From assembly GCA_026874595.1 (NCBI GenBank), contig CM049316.1, positions 53,949,676-54,013,675 of the forward strand: a stretch of 64,000 nucleotides of DNA, written 5' to 3'. A program made the translations under genes and the position numbers. This document shows, one piece after another, positions 35,576 through 47,251 of the stretch; position 1 is the first letter of the stretch, and the number at the start of each line of letters is the position of its first letter. The DNA is from Sipunculus nudus (taxonomy: Eukaryota > Annelida > Sipuncula > Golfingiida > Sipunculidae). The notes under the pieces were generated by a model. The model saw nothing but the letters and a program-made list of their open reading frames with translations. It ran no database searches and was not told where the DNA came from.

Positions 35576-36483
35576 TTTATATTTTAGAAATCATATAGAA
35601 CACCTCTGCATAAAGGCTCGATAGAGGACATTGATAGGAGTCGACAAAAACGCTTTGGCTCGGGAAAAAGGTTGGCATAAACTTCGCTGGATACGTTCTT
35701 CCTAACTGAATATATTGGAAACCTATAAATTCTGGATATGCATGCTGGATAAATGCAAAGTGATAGGAATTCTTGATTAGGTTTATATCATATCCAGAGT
35801 GCGGACCTTATTCTGGAGATACACGTACATACCTTCCATGAAGTTCGCACGGGGGCACGTACAGAACAAGTCGGGCTTATCCTACACCACACTGTGCTAG
35901 AGAGACTACTGTTTTGGGCTGGCTGACAATCTTTATAGGACATTTATAGGTTGGCGTCTCTCCCAAGGACATGATGACGCCCTAAAGCATTGACCTTTTT
36001 CTTTTTAATATAGCTAAATCTTGACCACTATGACATTAATCTGGAAGACAACCTTACTATCCCCTGCTAATTGAGACTGATACAAGTGTGGGTAGCAGGG
36101 GGTGGCATCATGATAAAATCAAATTTGACATTGAGCCGGGTTGGCCATTTTTTTCTGCCTGAAACCAGGCATGAGATTCCTTGGAGAGACAAGATGTCTA
36201 GTTGGGTTAACAGGCAGCCAAGTCAGCTGGCCAGTCGTCATCGATTCTTTTTAACCCCCGCAACCGGTAAAAGTCGACAAAACTAACACTCCATTCGTAG
36301 CCTGGAACACTTAGCAGCTGTAGCATCGGATCACAGCCGAGTGATGTTATATTAAAGAATTCGGGGTTACGGCCTATCCCTTTCTCAACGATATATGATA
36401 GGCGTGCTGTGTGACGGGTGCTAGCGTTTGTTGGAGGCGCCACAGGTTTTGTGATTCCATCCCGTACCACCATCTCCAGGCAG

Positions 36484-36613
36484 CTCATACAACAGTCTGG
36501 GCATCGACCGGGACGCCTGGAGGCTGGCTGGACTGCTGAGGAAACTGCTGCTCAAAAACATTATAAACTGTGATTGGGATGAAGAAATCCAAATAGATCC
36601 ATACATTACCACG
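36484..36613 (+). CDS. CNGB: CNG channel gene, exon 3 (probably alternative)
   Basis: A pyrimidine-rich tract ends CCATCTCCAGGCAG. Using the second AG, the frame is phase 2 and continues exon 2. Using the first AG, the frame inherited from exon 2 hits a stop. The exon encodes 43 full codons with protein-like content: SYNSLGIDRDAWRLAGLLRK, then an amphipathic LLLKNIIN, then an acidic DWDEEIQIDPY, and ends at ACG|GTAAAT in phase 0. The leucine-rich basic-amphipathic stretch could be a protein or calmodulin contact, but that is speculation. Phase 0 does not fit the proximal acceptor of the 45,370 exon; it does fit a distal AG four nt further. Several minus-strand frames over this exon are shadows. 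Confidence 0.5.
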
Positions 36614-37229
36614 GTAAATTCTGGATGTACACTGTGGGAGTGACTGACACTGACTGGAGTGTCTTTCACGGGTAGTGAGTGTGGTGCTTAGTCTCATCGA
36701 GTCGCTCTGACGGGTTTGTACTACAAGCCGGGGTACAGATACTGTCTTCTATTTCACTTGTACCTCGTTTCGCCTGAGGAGTGTATCTATAAACGTCATA
36801 TAAACATGGACTGTCTCTCGCACGTCAGAGGTTCATGAAGACTGGATTATTGCCCGCGGACTGACGGGATATTACACCACGGTGTTCATACAGTAACCAA
36901 TTGTCCGTCAAACAGCTGAACTGCACATGCACTGGCACTCACCTCGTTAAATGAGTAATTACCACATAAAAGAGGATTGTATACGAGTGACATAGTCAAA
37001 ACCAAAAAGGGTTCTCGCCTTAAAGGTGTGCATAAACTGTTACATTCCCAAGCAGCTGCAAAGCTGCTACGATATTCAAAGATTCATAGCTGTAATACTG
37101 GAGTTGACATCTTTCTGGTGCTTCTCACAGTGAATGTTCCATTAAAAACGACCGTGCCGGCCATTGGAACCCACCAACAAGCGATATATTGTGTTTGTCA
37201 CGTTCCTTTCGAATGCCGCTCATAACGGG

Positions 37230-37274
37230 ATGGAGCTCCGGCGGTACATAAAGCTGCAACATGATGATCACAAG
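37230..37274 (+). CDS. candidate alternative first exon (15 codons)
   Basis: ATG at 37,230 opens MELRRYIKLQHDDHK and then a strong AAG|GTAAGG donor in phase 0, the same phase as the exit of the 36,484 exon. The frame is also open upstream to a TAA at about 37,141, so it could alternatively be an internal exon. Short and unproven. Confidence 0.25.
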
Positions 37275-37749
37275 GTAAGGAGGGCGCTGGTCACATGGCC
37301 ATGTCCCGTTACCTCAGATCATGTTAGTAAATTAAAATTTTAATTAAAACTGTGGATTACGGATGTTTCACAACTGACTCGACCGCGCACATTTAAACAT
37401 TACCGTCCTGAGAACTTCAGTCAAGTAACTATGATAAGCTGCCATTTTAGAAATCCTTGTTTTATTATAATATATGGATACCCTTGATTTAAATTTTATG
37501 CTAGAATTATCTTCTTCATTCATAACAAATGTAAGCATAGTCCTTCCTTTCTTAAAGCTTTGTGAAATGCAATAAGAAACTGAATCTCATTAAAAAAAAT
37601 TGTTCAACCAAAATAAACTCGACTCAAAAATAAAAAAATTACTAATCTCCACTATTTTAAACAGAAGAAGTAAACAATATTTACCTCAACTTAGGTGGCG
37701 ATGATGTCTCCACCCACGACTGCCCAGGAACCACTTTGGGAACTGGGTA

Positions 37750-38130
37750 CCCTTATATATCGATTGCAACGTATTCAAAATACTGCCGACAGGATTATAA
37801 GACGAACGTCGAAGTCTGCCCATATTCCACAATATTGAAACAACTGCACTGGCTACCGGTGGAATGTTAATTGATTTAAGATTTTTCGAAGTATTGTACG
37901 AAGTTTTGAATGGTCTAACCCCATCATATTTACGTAATCATTTTGTTGAATAAATTCCATCGAAGTCACTTGCGTTGTACGGAATACCGACAGGCCAGGA
38001 CTGTCACATTTTGGGTGAAATGTTTTAGTATAGTCTCTCTGGCTCTTTACGGAATAGATTCCCTGAATTCAGAAACATGCCGATTCTTAAGTTACTTTTA
38101 AAAACGTACCTTTTTAAATCAGTCCTTTAA
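37750..38130 (+). pseudogene. CR1/L2-like LINE 3' fragment
   Basis: Forward frames, broken by stops and shifts, spell the conserved C-terminal end of CR1/L2-type ORF2: RLQRIQNTADRIIRRTS-like, QLHWLPV, FEVLYEVLNGLTPSYLRNHF, then SGSLRNRFPEFRNMP and LLKTYLFKS. It is a dead 3' remnant in a CNG intron, in the same orientation as the host gene. Confidence 0.8.
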
Positions 38131-38607
38131 AACTCTTACATGACCATTTTGATCAGGTTTAATCTCCCATGATATTGCACATTTTACCGTAATTTTTGTA
38201 CTTTGTATGACAAAGGGCTTTAGCGCGGAGTTTATTCTGGATTTTGCACAATATAAACATTTATTAACAATAAAATAAATAATATTTTACAGTTAGCATA
38301 AATTGCAGATCATTTATCCTCTTCCGTATTCAGTATTTTTCAAAGATGTTATTCATTTTGAGTGATTCTGCATTTTTTACTATCTGTGTGATTATTCCCC
38401 ATTTTAAATATAAAAATAAAATACCAAAAAATAGAAATTTAATCAAAACATTGAAATATTGTGTGCATGAGAGCTTTGCTTCATTCTTTGATTATCAATT
38501 GGTGTCATATCATTCATGTAATACTATTATTCTTAATTTTCCTTATTAAAGAGCTTATTTTTTTCCCATTTGAAACAAGCCATTATATGAATCAATCTTA
38601 TTATACT

Positions 38608-38661
<54 letters not shown>

Positions 38662-39899
38662 TCTAACTTTTATAATCATCCGGGATCAATTACTGTGCCG
38701 TTACTGTGAACGTTATCCTCGGCATTATCGTCCGTGTCCAGATTACCAGCTAGTGCAAAAGATGAGCAGACACATCGAACATTATAAAAACACTCGCCCT
38801 GAATAAAGGAAAGGGCCAGCACACACTCCGGTGTGAATCTCACCGTTGATAAAGTTTGATATTTTATAAATAATATCAAAGCTTCTAGAATTTATACAGT
38901 TTTGGAGATGCAAAATTATATGTCAGACTGGAATTATAAGTAATGATAATGTTTAAAAGATTTATACTTAAGAAGCAAACATTGCTTATACTTATTGCAA
39001 TATTTTAATTATACATGTATTTCAATTGAAATTGAATGGAAAATCTGAATTAGCGCAAAATTTTCTTTTAATTTCTTCATAAAATTAAGGATCAATAATT
39101 CATTGTTATACCCAAACCTTGTATGGATATAAAACTGCCTTAAACTCCTGGTGAGATTAGGGATTCCACCAAACAAAGATTTGTTTTCACAAATATATGA
39201 AAATAATTGTTGGCGGTCACGTTTTCCATGATCTTAATGATGTGGGTAATTACATCTACTGGGTGATATAATCGTAAGGATCATCCGTAGATCTTTTCCT
39301 TCGCAGACCAGGATGATTGTTGCTGGTCCTAGTTTCGTGTGGACTTACCCTTCATTTACACTGGTGTTTCTCAAGGTTCACGTGTAAGCTTATCTGCAGA
39401 TCTGCATATCGTATCATGGAATTTTGCTAAAACAAAGAAAATCTCAGCCTACCAGCCGTGATAACTTGTCAACTTGCATTGGGCATAAACTTTACTGCGT
39501 GAAGCTTTTAATCAGACACGTCTTATTGAAAATAATAATGCCCTGAGCGACTGATTAACACCCGGTTGGCAAAACACCGTGTCAAATGAGAACCTCGAGG
39601 GACTTGGTGATAAACAATAAAGTATAACCATGACCTTGTCAGGGAGGAGATCCTATAGTCTCCCATTACATATTCTCATTGTTCACTTGCGTCCGTATTT
39701 ACCTGACACAAGTCTGTTCCTGATCGGATGAAAGTGTTGCAAATACAAGAGTTTCTACAGTTTATTTCAGGTGACTTCTCTGTATCTGAATTTTACTTTT
39801 TGCCATGCATTTACATTGTCATTCTAGTAGCTGTCCACTCGGGTTTATCTTCTGTGTTCCCATACAGTATTTACAATATAAGGTCAGACACATTTACAG
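38131..39899. other. CNG intron, AT-rich, nothing supported
   Basis: Contains a (TA)n tract at 38,615-38,657. No exon identified. Confidence 0.45.
38615..38657. repeat. (TA)n microsatellite
   Basis: Uninterrupted TA dinucleotide. Confidence 0.95.
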
Positions 39900-41419
39900 C
39901 AGTGGCGGAGCCCAGGGGGCGGGTGGTCAGACCCAGGAGGTCTTTTGAGCTGCTACATCTTATTTTAGGGTTTCAAATTAATGTTTCTGGGTTGGATCCC
40001 CTTCCGGACCAGAAGCCCTTCTGAAGTTTTTTTTCTGTAACCTTAATTCTTAGTCTCCCCATTTTCAAATTCCTTTTATCCATCCTTGATCTGCCGAGTT
40101 GCTGTATAATAGTACATTGCAGTTTGATATAAAGATTTCAATAGCATCATGCCAAGAGATGTACAGTCGCATATAAGACATATTTTAAAGACAGAAAGAT
40201 ATAGTGGAAAAAAAATAACAAAATTAAAACAGTTAACGCATTTAAAGACAATCGACATGTCCACAAGACTTTATGATACATAATGGGGCTGTCCGCACAG
40301 CTTAAATTGCCATGACAGGTTGACAGATAGCAATTTACAGTGCTATTCATGAAAGGTACTTCGCCGTCTCCTGTTCTAAACCTCGCAGCAGTCGTAACAC
40401 ACACCCAATATCTGGTCAATATTGTTCCCGACTGCTGCGGGCGTTCAGTAAGTGTTGATTCATTTAAAGCGGAGTGTATGTTTTTTTTTCAGACTTTCAT
40501 GCCGCTAGCACTGGACCTGTAAACGTGTTTATTTCAAAGATAGAATAATGTTTACTTTTCAGTATAGTCTTCATTTTGTTTGCCTTTGCCGGCAAGTAAA
40601 TAGCAACTGGTTATTATTTATTTCCTGCGTCGAGGTCATGTTTGTGAATTCTTGACCGTTTTCAAGGATCTTCTAGTTATTCCAATTTTTTTTTATAAAT
40701 TAATTCATTGTCCTTTATGTCGACCGATTTTATTTATTTATATTTCACCTTTTATCACGGACATTATCAAGCTTGGTAGGGTGGGATGACTGCTCTCTGC
40801 GTCGTACCCTTTACAGCAAAAAAAAAAAAAAATCAGTGTTAACTCTAGTCACAACTTCTTTTCTTGAAAAATGTTTGGACTCAACAAATGGAAACTGCCA
40901 GAATTTCATCACGTAGAAAATGAGTTCGTGACGTGCACAAACTAAATTCTAATGGTATTTTGTATTATATAAACCGTAACACCTCGGTAAATTAGGCCCG
41001 GCGTTTATGGCGAAATATTGTGGTTTGACCTTCCAAGATTAATTATCATAAATGTCCAGCATGGAACGAGAGTTTGTTTTTGCAGCATCAATGAAATTAA
41101 ATCAAGTGCCTCTTTTCAAGATGTTCCATTAATGATTCAATATTGCTAAAACAAACGAATCCGTTTTGTAAGAGCATCATACATATTTCAGGCAGTGGTG
41201 GATCCAGAAATTCGAGAACGGGGGGCACTTATATACTGGGTTAGCGAATGATGGGTATTAAGCAATATATATATGCAATATTATATAAACCAAATATATA
41301 TATACATATAATTTGCATTGTCAAAGTAACATGAATTCAATACATCCAGGTGATATAAGTACTCTACCATAGGGGAGCGTTTATGAACGGATGAAGTTTA
41401 ATATACTGAACATTCATTA

Positions 41420-41435
41420 TATATATATATATACA

Positions 41436-41466
<31 letters not shown>
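41420..41466. repeat. (TA)n-(GT)n microsatellite
   Basis: TA dinucleotide followed by about 24 bp of GT, inside the TIR element. Confidence 0.93.
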
Positions 41467-41710
41467 AATCAATATAATATATTAATGTTCAAAACATCAC
41501 AGAGAAAGTGCTCTACCGAGCAGGGGAGCATCAATAATATTATACTATGTGTATTGATAGCTTGATATCATAATGTACTACAGTACAATTTAGTGAGTTC
41601 AGCTTACCACCCGGCTCATACCTCAGGTACAAACTGAAATGATCATGTGCGATTTTAGTTCGTTTAAATTAGATGGATTAAGCATGGGTTACCGGATTCA
41701 GGTACCTATT

Positions 41711-41713
<3 letters not shown>

Positions 41714-41764
<51 letters not shown>

Positions 41765-41765
41765 C
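41714..41765. repeat. (CA)n-(TA)n microsatellite
   Basis: About 42 bp of CA followed by TA, inside the TIR element. Confidence 0.95.
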
Positions 41766-43419
41766 GGTGTTCTGACGCGGCAGAGTGTAATAATAGAAGG
41801 ACTTCCTCCCTCGGTATAGAAACATTTGGATGCTTTCTTTATTTCAGGGTTGTTCATGAATATCCTCACCTTATGGATTAGAATGTAATAATTGTGAATA
41901 AAATAATAATCTAAAAATGAAAATTAATTACGAATAACTGGGAAAAAAACCCAATAAAATAAGAGATCCGCCACTGTCAGGTATACTTTTAAACAGAAGA
42001 TTTCAAGCTAAGCATTTAGTATGCTAAGGTATTATTCCCCCTGATCAAGATGTGTGGCCGCCTTGAATTTATATATAGAAAGTTACATACCCAATATTTG
42101 CCTGCTTTATAACAGCAGTAAACAGAGAAAATGAAGAAAAAATAAAATCCTGAACTATGTCTGCTAACTTTATTTATACAGTACCTGTTGTGTTCTGCTT
42201 TACGTGCAAATTAGCTGGTTTAAAATATCATTAATTACTCTGGTTTGAGTAAACAGAAACGTTAATGAATATCAATCAGTAACTTAACATATATATGATA
42301 TCATAATAATGTATGTCAGAATATTGTGAAAAAAGGGGGACATGATGTTGTAACTGACATATCTTTAAATCATGGATAAATCCACGTAAGGCCTGCATGT
42401 GGTACTTTCTATTGATGATATGTATTTATCGTCATACTATATGTTCAGCATTTGACATTGAATTCAATATGTGTTCCATATTCAACGTGCTCGCTCAGTC
42501 ATCCCTAACGAAGATCCGCTCGACAGACTTACCTGTTCGGGTAGCTGCTCTCTCACTTCTATGCAGTGCTGAGGGACATGGCGTTCCCACTACCTTATGG
42601 CGAGTTTGTCGAGTCGGGTCCATATAGGATGAGTGTAGTAAATTTGCCATTATGTGTATACAATTGAAATGTTCACTGGACCCAGGACCCTATTGAAAAC
42701 AGCATATTGTGTTGAATAGGCCACCCTGATAAAACATCTTTGAAATAAAATAAATAAATAAATAAAAATATACAGTGTAAGCCTAATGAACTTAAGATTT
42801 TATACATATGAGGTTTTGAATAATCCGAAGTTCATAACCTCCGTTTAGCCGTTTGCATGGAATATCAAGCGAGGACCTTCCCCTCCGAAGTACAAAGTAG
42901 TAATGACCGGGCTGCTCCCCTCGCCTGTCATATGTATTATGATGTTCATCCACATGGACCCTGCAGACATTACAAGGAAAAATAAATGGTATTTTCCAAG
43001 CCCTCGAATTACGTATTTACTCTGTATCAGATCGTAGTTAATCGTGGTTATAAAGCCCAAGCGTGCATTAGCACGGAATTACGTTTTTTTTCTATTTTTT
43101 AATAATATCGGATTTCTATAAATATAAGCAAAATATGTATGCATTTGAAGGTTATGTACCCTGAACTGTGGGAATTGGTAAAACGCATTTTAAATGACAT
43201 AGGTAATAAATTACAGAGATGTTCCCTTCCTGTGATTGATATTTGTGTATTTCTTATTGTCATGTTTAATAAAGGAAAACTTTTTTTATGTTGATATTCA
43301 AAAGTAGATAGAATGTGTGCATAGAAATATCTGCATATAGTTTCTCATGTTGTTGTTTGTTTTATATTTTATGTGAAAGTTAAACGGAATATAGAATTCA
43401 TTTTAAAATTCATGCCTAT

Positions 43420-44168
43420 TGTTACGGAACCTAATATCAACAGATCACGTATGCGTAATGAACATAAAGTTTGTCAAGGAGATAAAAAAAATCAGATTCT
43501 GAAACACTAGGCAGCGTGAAATGTCAAGGGGAATGAATAAAGAAAGTCAGTGGTTTTTTGTTAACAAATAACTATAATTTATTCTTAAAACAAACCTAAC
43601 ATTACAATACACTAAATCAATACAATTACACAGTATAACAGCAGTATAACAACAAATGAATACAATCGCACAGTAGAATAAACAAAGTGCACAGTACCTG
43701 GATACCACTGTCACAGCGAAAAGTCATTTAAAATGTATAAGCCAGATGAAAAGTTCACACAGATTCTCTCGGAGAATAACAGTCCAATATAAAGCTCTTG
43801 TAACAATCCAGAAAGTTAACTTGAGGCAGGCAGCATTAAATTATATAGAGTTAGTAATAGTAGAATCCCTGAAATTACAGGATAATCGGATAGGTCCCAC
43901 AAACTGACATACACACGTCTGTGTCCGCTGGAATACTCTCTCACCTCTCTCTCGGCTCTAATACACAGCCCCCCATTTATAACCTCTCGCCCCAAGCCAA
44001 GAATTCTCCACTTCTCGAACATTCTAAAGAATCTTACACAGTACACACGTTCAAAGAAGATACTAGAACGGGAACGCCGTGTATCTAGGGTTCATCCAAT
44101 GCGGATTAAACCGAGCCTGCAACAGCCGGCCAGGCGAGGCCGCCACAACACGAGCTACGCGTGGCACA
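43420..44168 (-). mobile_element. solo-LTR-like element, copy A
   Basis: About 750 bp matching the reverse complement of 58,355-59,150 along its length with indels and substitutions. In LTR orientation (minus) it begins TGTGCCACGCG and ends GGTTCCGTAACA, i.e. TG...CA with inverted-repeat-like ends. No primer-binding site or polypurine tract adjoins it, and no target duplication is evident. Frames inside are shadows. Confidence 0.7.
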
Positions 44169-45369
44169 CAAACAAAATGCCAACAACACATGGTGCACAA
44201 TAAAACAATCATCTGTAAGACCGCTGCACACAATAAAAAGGGGCACCTGTAACACTATAAACCCATTGTTGACTCCTTTAGCCACCACTTTACCTCAAGG
44301 AGAAGATGGAGACATATTACAGCAACACACTCAGGTCTCTGGTCACACAGAAATATCCCCTTCACAGTATTCAGTATGTTATAAGGAAACTTGCATGAAG
44401 GGGGTTGAAGATTCGAAGCAAAATTTAGTTTAATTCCATGATGTTTATTACGCGTGTTTGAAACATTAGCCCTGCTGCAGCGCTGATAAAGTATAGCTCT
44501 AGATGACGGCCGTCAACAAATAGCCAAAGAAATATATTGCCAAAATAAAATTAGTCTCCATTATGCATCATAACCCGATTACACCATGTGCAGATTTCTT
44601 TGTTAATTTTGTAAAATGTTTTGCAGTTCTGCAGAAATACCAAGAAACCACGAGGTCTGTTTATGAGAATAGATTCGATAAAACTATATTTAGTTAAGAA
44701 AGCGTGTATTTCCAGTGTAACATTTAGGCACGGTTTATTGAGTTATATTTTTAGGAAAATACGTATAATTTAAGGAGCTCTTATCTTGTTTATAGCTCTC
44801 TCATGAGTAGGGTAGAAATTTCATATAATTGTATGTCTATTATTGCCATAGCTGTCATGTGATCAGGGGTCGGATTGAGGACTTTTGAAGGGGGGGGGGC
44901 ATCACCTTGGCCCCTCAAACAAGTGTGCCGGGAATGCCAGTTGAGAAGATTTTATATAAACCTAGTTTCAAAGTCTTCTGAATCTCGTACATGGTAAAGG
45001 TTGAACGACATTGGAGCAGAGAAAAGTGTCAAATACTGTCTTAAAATTGCCGCGATTAAGAAATGATAGATAGAAAATGCTAATTTTTTCGTCGTATCCT
45101 GACTTTTCATGTGCGTCGTTATGGCTATGGGTGGTTGGATTAAATGATTCTTCGTTGCCGATCGCAACCAAACCCTGGAACGGCCACCAAACCCTTTCAG
45201 TAAAATATATATTATCATACTGTATATATGTACATATATAAACACACCCACACATAAACAATAAGATAATATATATATTTATTTGATATATATCAAATTG
45301 ACATTTTCAATGTGACATTTGACAATGTGATTAAAATAACACACCTTTAGCACTTCATGCTTATTTCAG

Positions 45370-45512
45370 AAAGACGATATCGGGACTGAGTAGTCGCATG
45401 AGTGAGCGCATCCGGGATCTTGTGCGTCGCTTCAGCAGCCGCACGGAGTTTTTTCGAGAGAAGACGGTACAACCACCAACGCCCTCTAGTGACAATTCAG
45501 ATGCAAGATCAG
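45370..45512 (+). CDS. CNGB: CNG channel beta-type subunit, exon 4
   Basis: The exon follows CTTATTTCAG and ends at a GTAGGC donor, phase 2 to phase 1. It encodes 48 residues: [20 protein letters not shown], then [16 protein letters not shown] and [11 protein letters not shown]. The [21 protein letters not shown] stretch resembles the segment with the pattern RVQELVKLFKERTEK in vertebrate CNGB1 upstream of S1, followed likewise by a Pro/Ser/Asp-rich linker. It thus points to a beta subunit rather than an alpha subunit. It joins exon 2 (phase 2) directly in frame; joining the 36,484 exon needs the AG four nt downstream. A (GT)n(TA)n tract starts 18 bp after the donor. The next coding exon is about 16 kb away. 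Confidence 0.82.
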
Positions 45513-45529
45513 GTAGGCGTCTCTCCCAA

Positions 45530-45606
<77 letters not shown>
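45530..45606. repeat. (GT)n-(TA)n microsatellite beside exon 4 donor
   Basis: About 18 bp of GT followed by about 58 bp of TA, starting 18 nt downstream of the 45,512 exon end. Long IYIY open frames here are artefacts. Confidence 0.97.
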
Positions 45607-45609
<3 letters not shown>

Positions 45610-45993
45610 CACACATATATAGATATAGATATCTGCTAGTCTCAGTCGGACCGCTCATACGCCGACACTTGGCAGGCAATTACAGATCAAGAAGACTACT
45701 CGGATACGTTTATCTTACATCAAGTGTGCTTTCACGTAAATTTTAATCAGAAGGAACGTCACTTTAGAAATACTTAACACTTATATACCGCTGTAAGCAT
45801 ATGTTTCTATCCATTATGTATAGCCGCTTAGGAAGAGCTTTTGGCTTAACTCATTCGCTTATCACAGAAAATAAATTGCAATAAAAAACTGGAATACTGG
45901 TAGTCGACAAGCGACTACGTGTATCCGCCGAAATCAGAGTGGGACGGGAAGGGGAAATAGAGTGAGGTGTGTTACATATTAGCATGGAGGTTT

Positions 45994-46530
45994 GCAGCCG
46001 AAATGTGTATGTAGGTTGCGCCACCTACCATAAAATCCAGAAAACTGTCAAAGTTGTATACATATGCAAAAAAAGTCAAACAACTGCCGAGATATGAGTG
46101 ATTTTATCCCACGACAGACAAACAGACGGACACTGTGCAAAAATGGTTGCAGGTGGCGCCACCAGTTTTGCCTATAATAAAGAGCTATGTGAGATCTATA
46201 CACATGCAAACTTTTGGCGCAATCGGTCAAACGGTTCCCGAGATATAAGCTTGGATGTCTGCAGCGTAAATGTGAATGTAGGTGGCGCCACCTGTCATAA
46301 AATCAAGAAGGCTATCCAAGATGTCTAAACATAAAAAAATTTTAGGCAGATAAGTCAAACCACTGCCGAGATAAGAGTGATTTTTTTCCCACGGCAGACA
46401 AACAGATGGACGCTGTGCAAAAATGGTTGCAGGTGGCGCCACCATTTTTATGTATGTTATAAAGCTATCCAAGGGCTACATTTGTGCATTTTTTTTTCCT
46501 GATCGGTCAAACGGTTCCCGAGATATGTGG
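45994..46530. repeat. ~266-bp tandem duplication with GGTGGCGCCACC palindromes
   Basis: Two diverged copies starting TGCAGCCGAAATGTGTATG (45,994) and TGCAGCGTAAATGTGAATG (46,259). Each carries CTGCCGAGATA, GTGATTTTATCCCACG-like and CAAAAATGGTTGCAGGTGGC blocks. The exact palindrome GGTGGCGCCACC is at 46,152, 46,281 and 46,432, with a degenerate one at 46,013. CAAACGGTTCCCGAGATAT also repeats. Confidence 0.85.
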
Positions 46531-46691
46531 GTTATTGTGTCAATACAGACGCACAGATTGACGCAGAGCGCAGAGGAAAGGTCAGAGGTCAAAACAAAAT
46601 CGGGGCGCAGCAGTTCACATGTGACCCAAACATAATCCCGGGTTTTGTCAAATTCCGCCCAGCGGTTACGGAGGTGTTCTCCGGACACCTA

Positions 46692-46722
46692 AGCGGCGGC
46701 GGCGGCGGCGGCGGCGGCGGTG
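46692..46722. repeat. (GGC)n microsatellite
   Basis: About nine GGC units ending in GGTGGG. Confidence 0.95.
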
Positions 46723-47078
46723 GGCTGAAAACATAGTATCCGCAAAACTCTGGCGGATACAATAATTATTTGAGTTACAGAATAAATACGTATTTTATTC
46801 TTTTTCATACAGTATATTTTGACAGCCTTGTTAATATCAGTTTATACATATATAGCATATAAATGAGTTTAATCCCAGTGTTCTGTGGGAATAACATTTA
46901 CAGGAGGTATTATTTCACTCAAATCTGGTTTTGTATGTTTGTATGGGTAATCGTAAGATATCTGATGAACGGCTGACTGAACTCTATGAAACACGATACA
47001 CATATATAAACAAGTCTGTGTTTTTTTGAGTTCTGTTTTTGGGAGTTCTCTGTTTAGACGATATTGGGTATAGAATAA

Positions 47079-47219
47079 CTAGGGCTGGTTATCGGTTAGC
47101 CTATTGTATAGCGATACTCGTAAAGCGATGTCGCGACACACTTAAAGCGTATTGCCGATACGCTTTGTTTTTCTTTGTGTATTATTTTCTTATTAAAAGC
47201 TCTGTGAATATTTTTTTAA

Positions 47220-47251
<32 letters not shown>

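Larger units (their letters stand above)
41193..41976. mobile_element. hAT-like MITE with TIRs and TCAGG duplication
   Basis: The left end CAGTGGTGGATC at 41,193 and the right end GATCCGCCACTG at 41,976 form 12-bp terminal inverted repeats with one mismatch. They are flanked by identical TCAGG (41,188-41,192 and 41,977-41,981). The inside has microsatellites and no transposase. CAGTGGCGGAYC ends are common on non-autonomous hAT-type elements, but a 5-bp rather than 8-bp flank repeat makes the superfamily uncertain. Another isolated CAGTGGCGGA end lies at 39,900. Confidence 0.75.

Noticed and set aside
36207-36697. Three overlapping minus-strand frames
   Set aside because: Shadows of the plus-strand exon at 36,484-36,613, which has better splice sites and phase agreement.
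40335-40450. Open plus-strand stretch ending CGTTCA|GTAAGT, resembling an exon
   Set aside because: The acceptor TTTACAG gives phase 1 entry and phase 0 exit, which fits neither neighbouring CNG exon; the peptide has no channel-like features.
43816-44046. Minus-strand 76-codon frame
   Set aside because: Inside the LTR-like copy A; no counterpart frame in copy B.
45361-45746. Frames containing long IYIY runs on both strands
   Set aside because: They read the (GT)n(TA)n tract next to a genuine exon.
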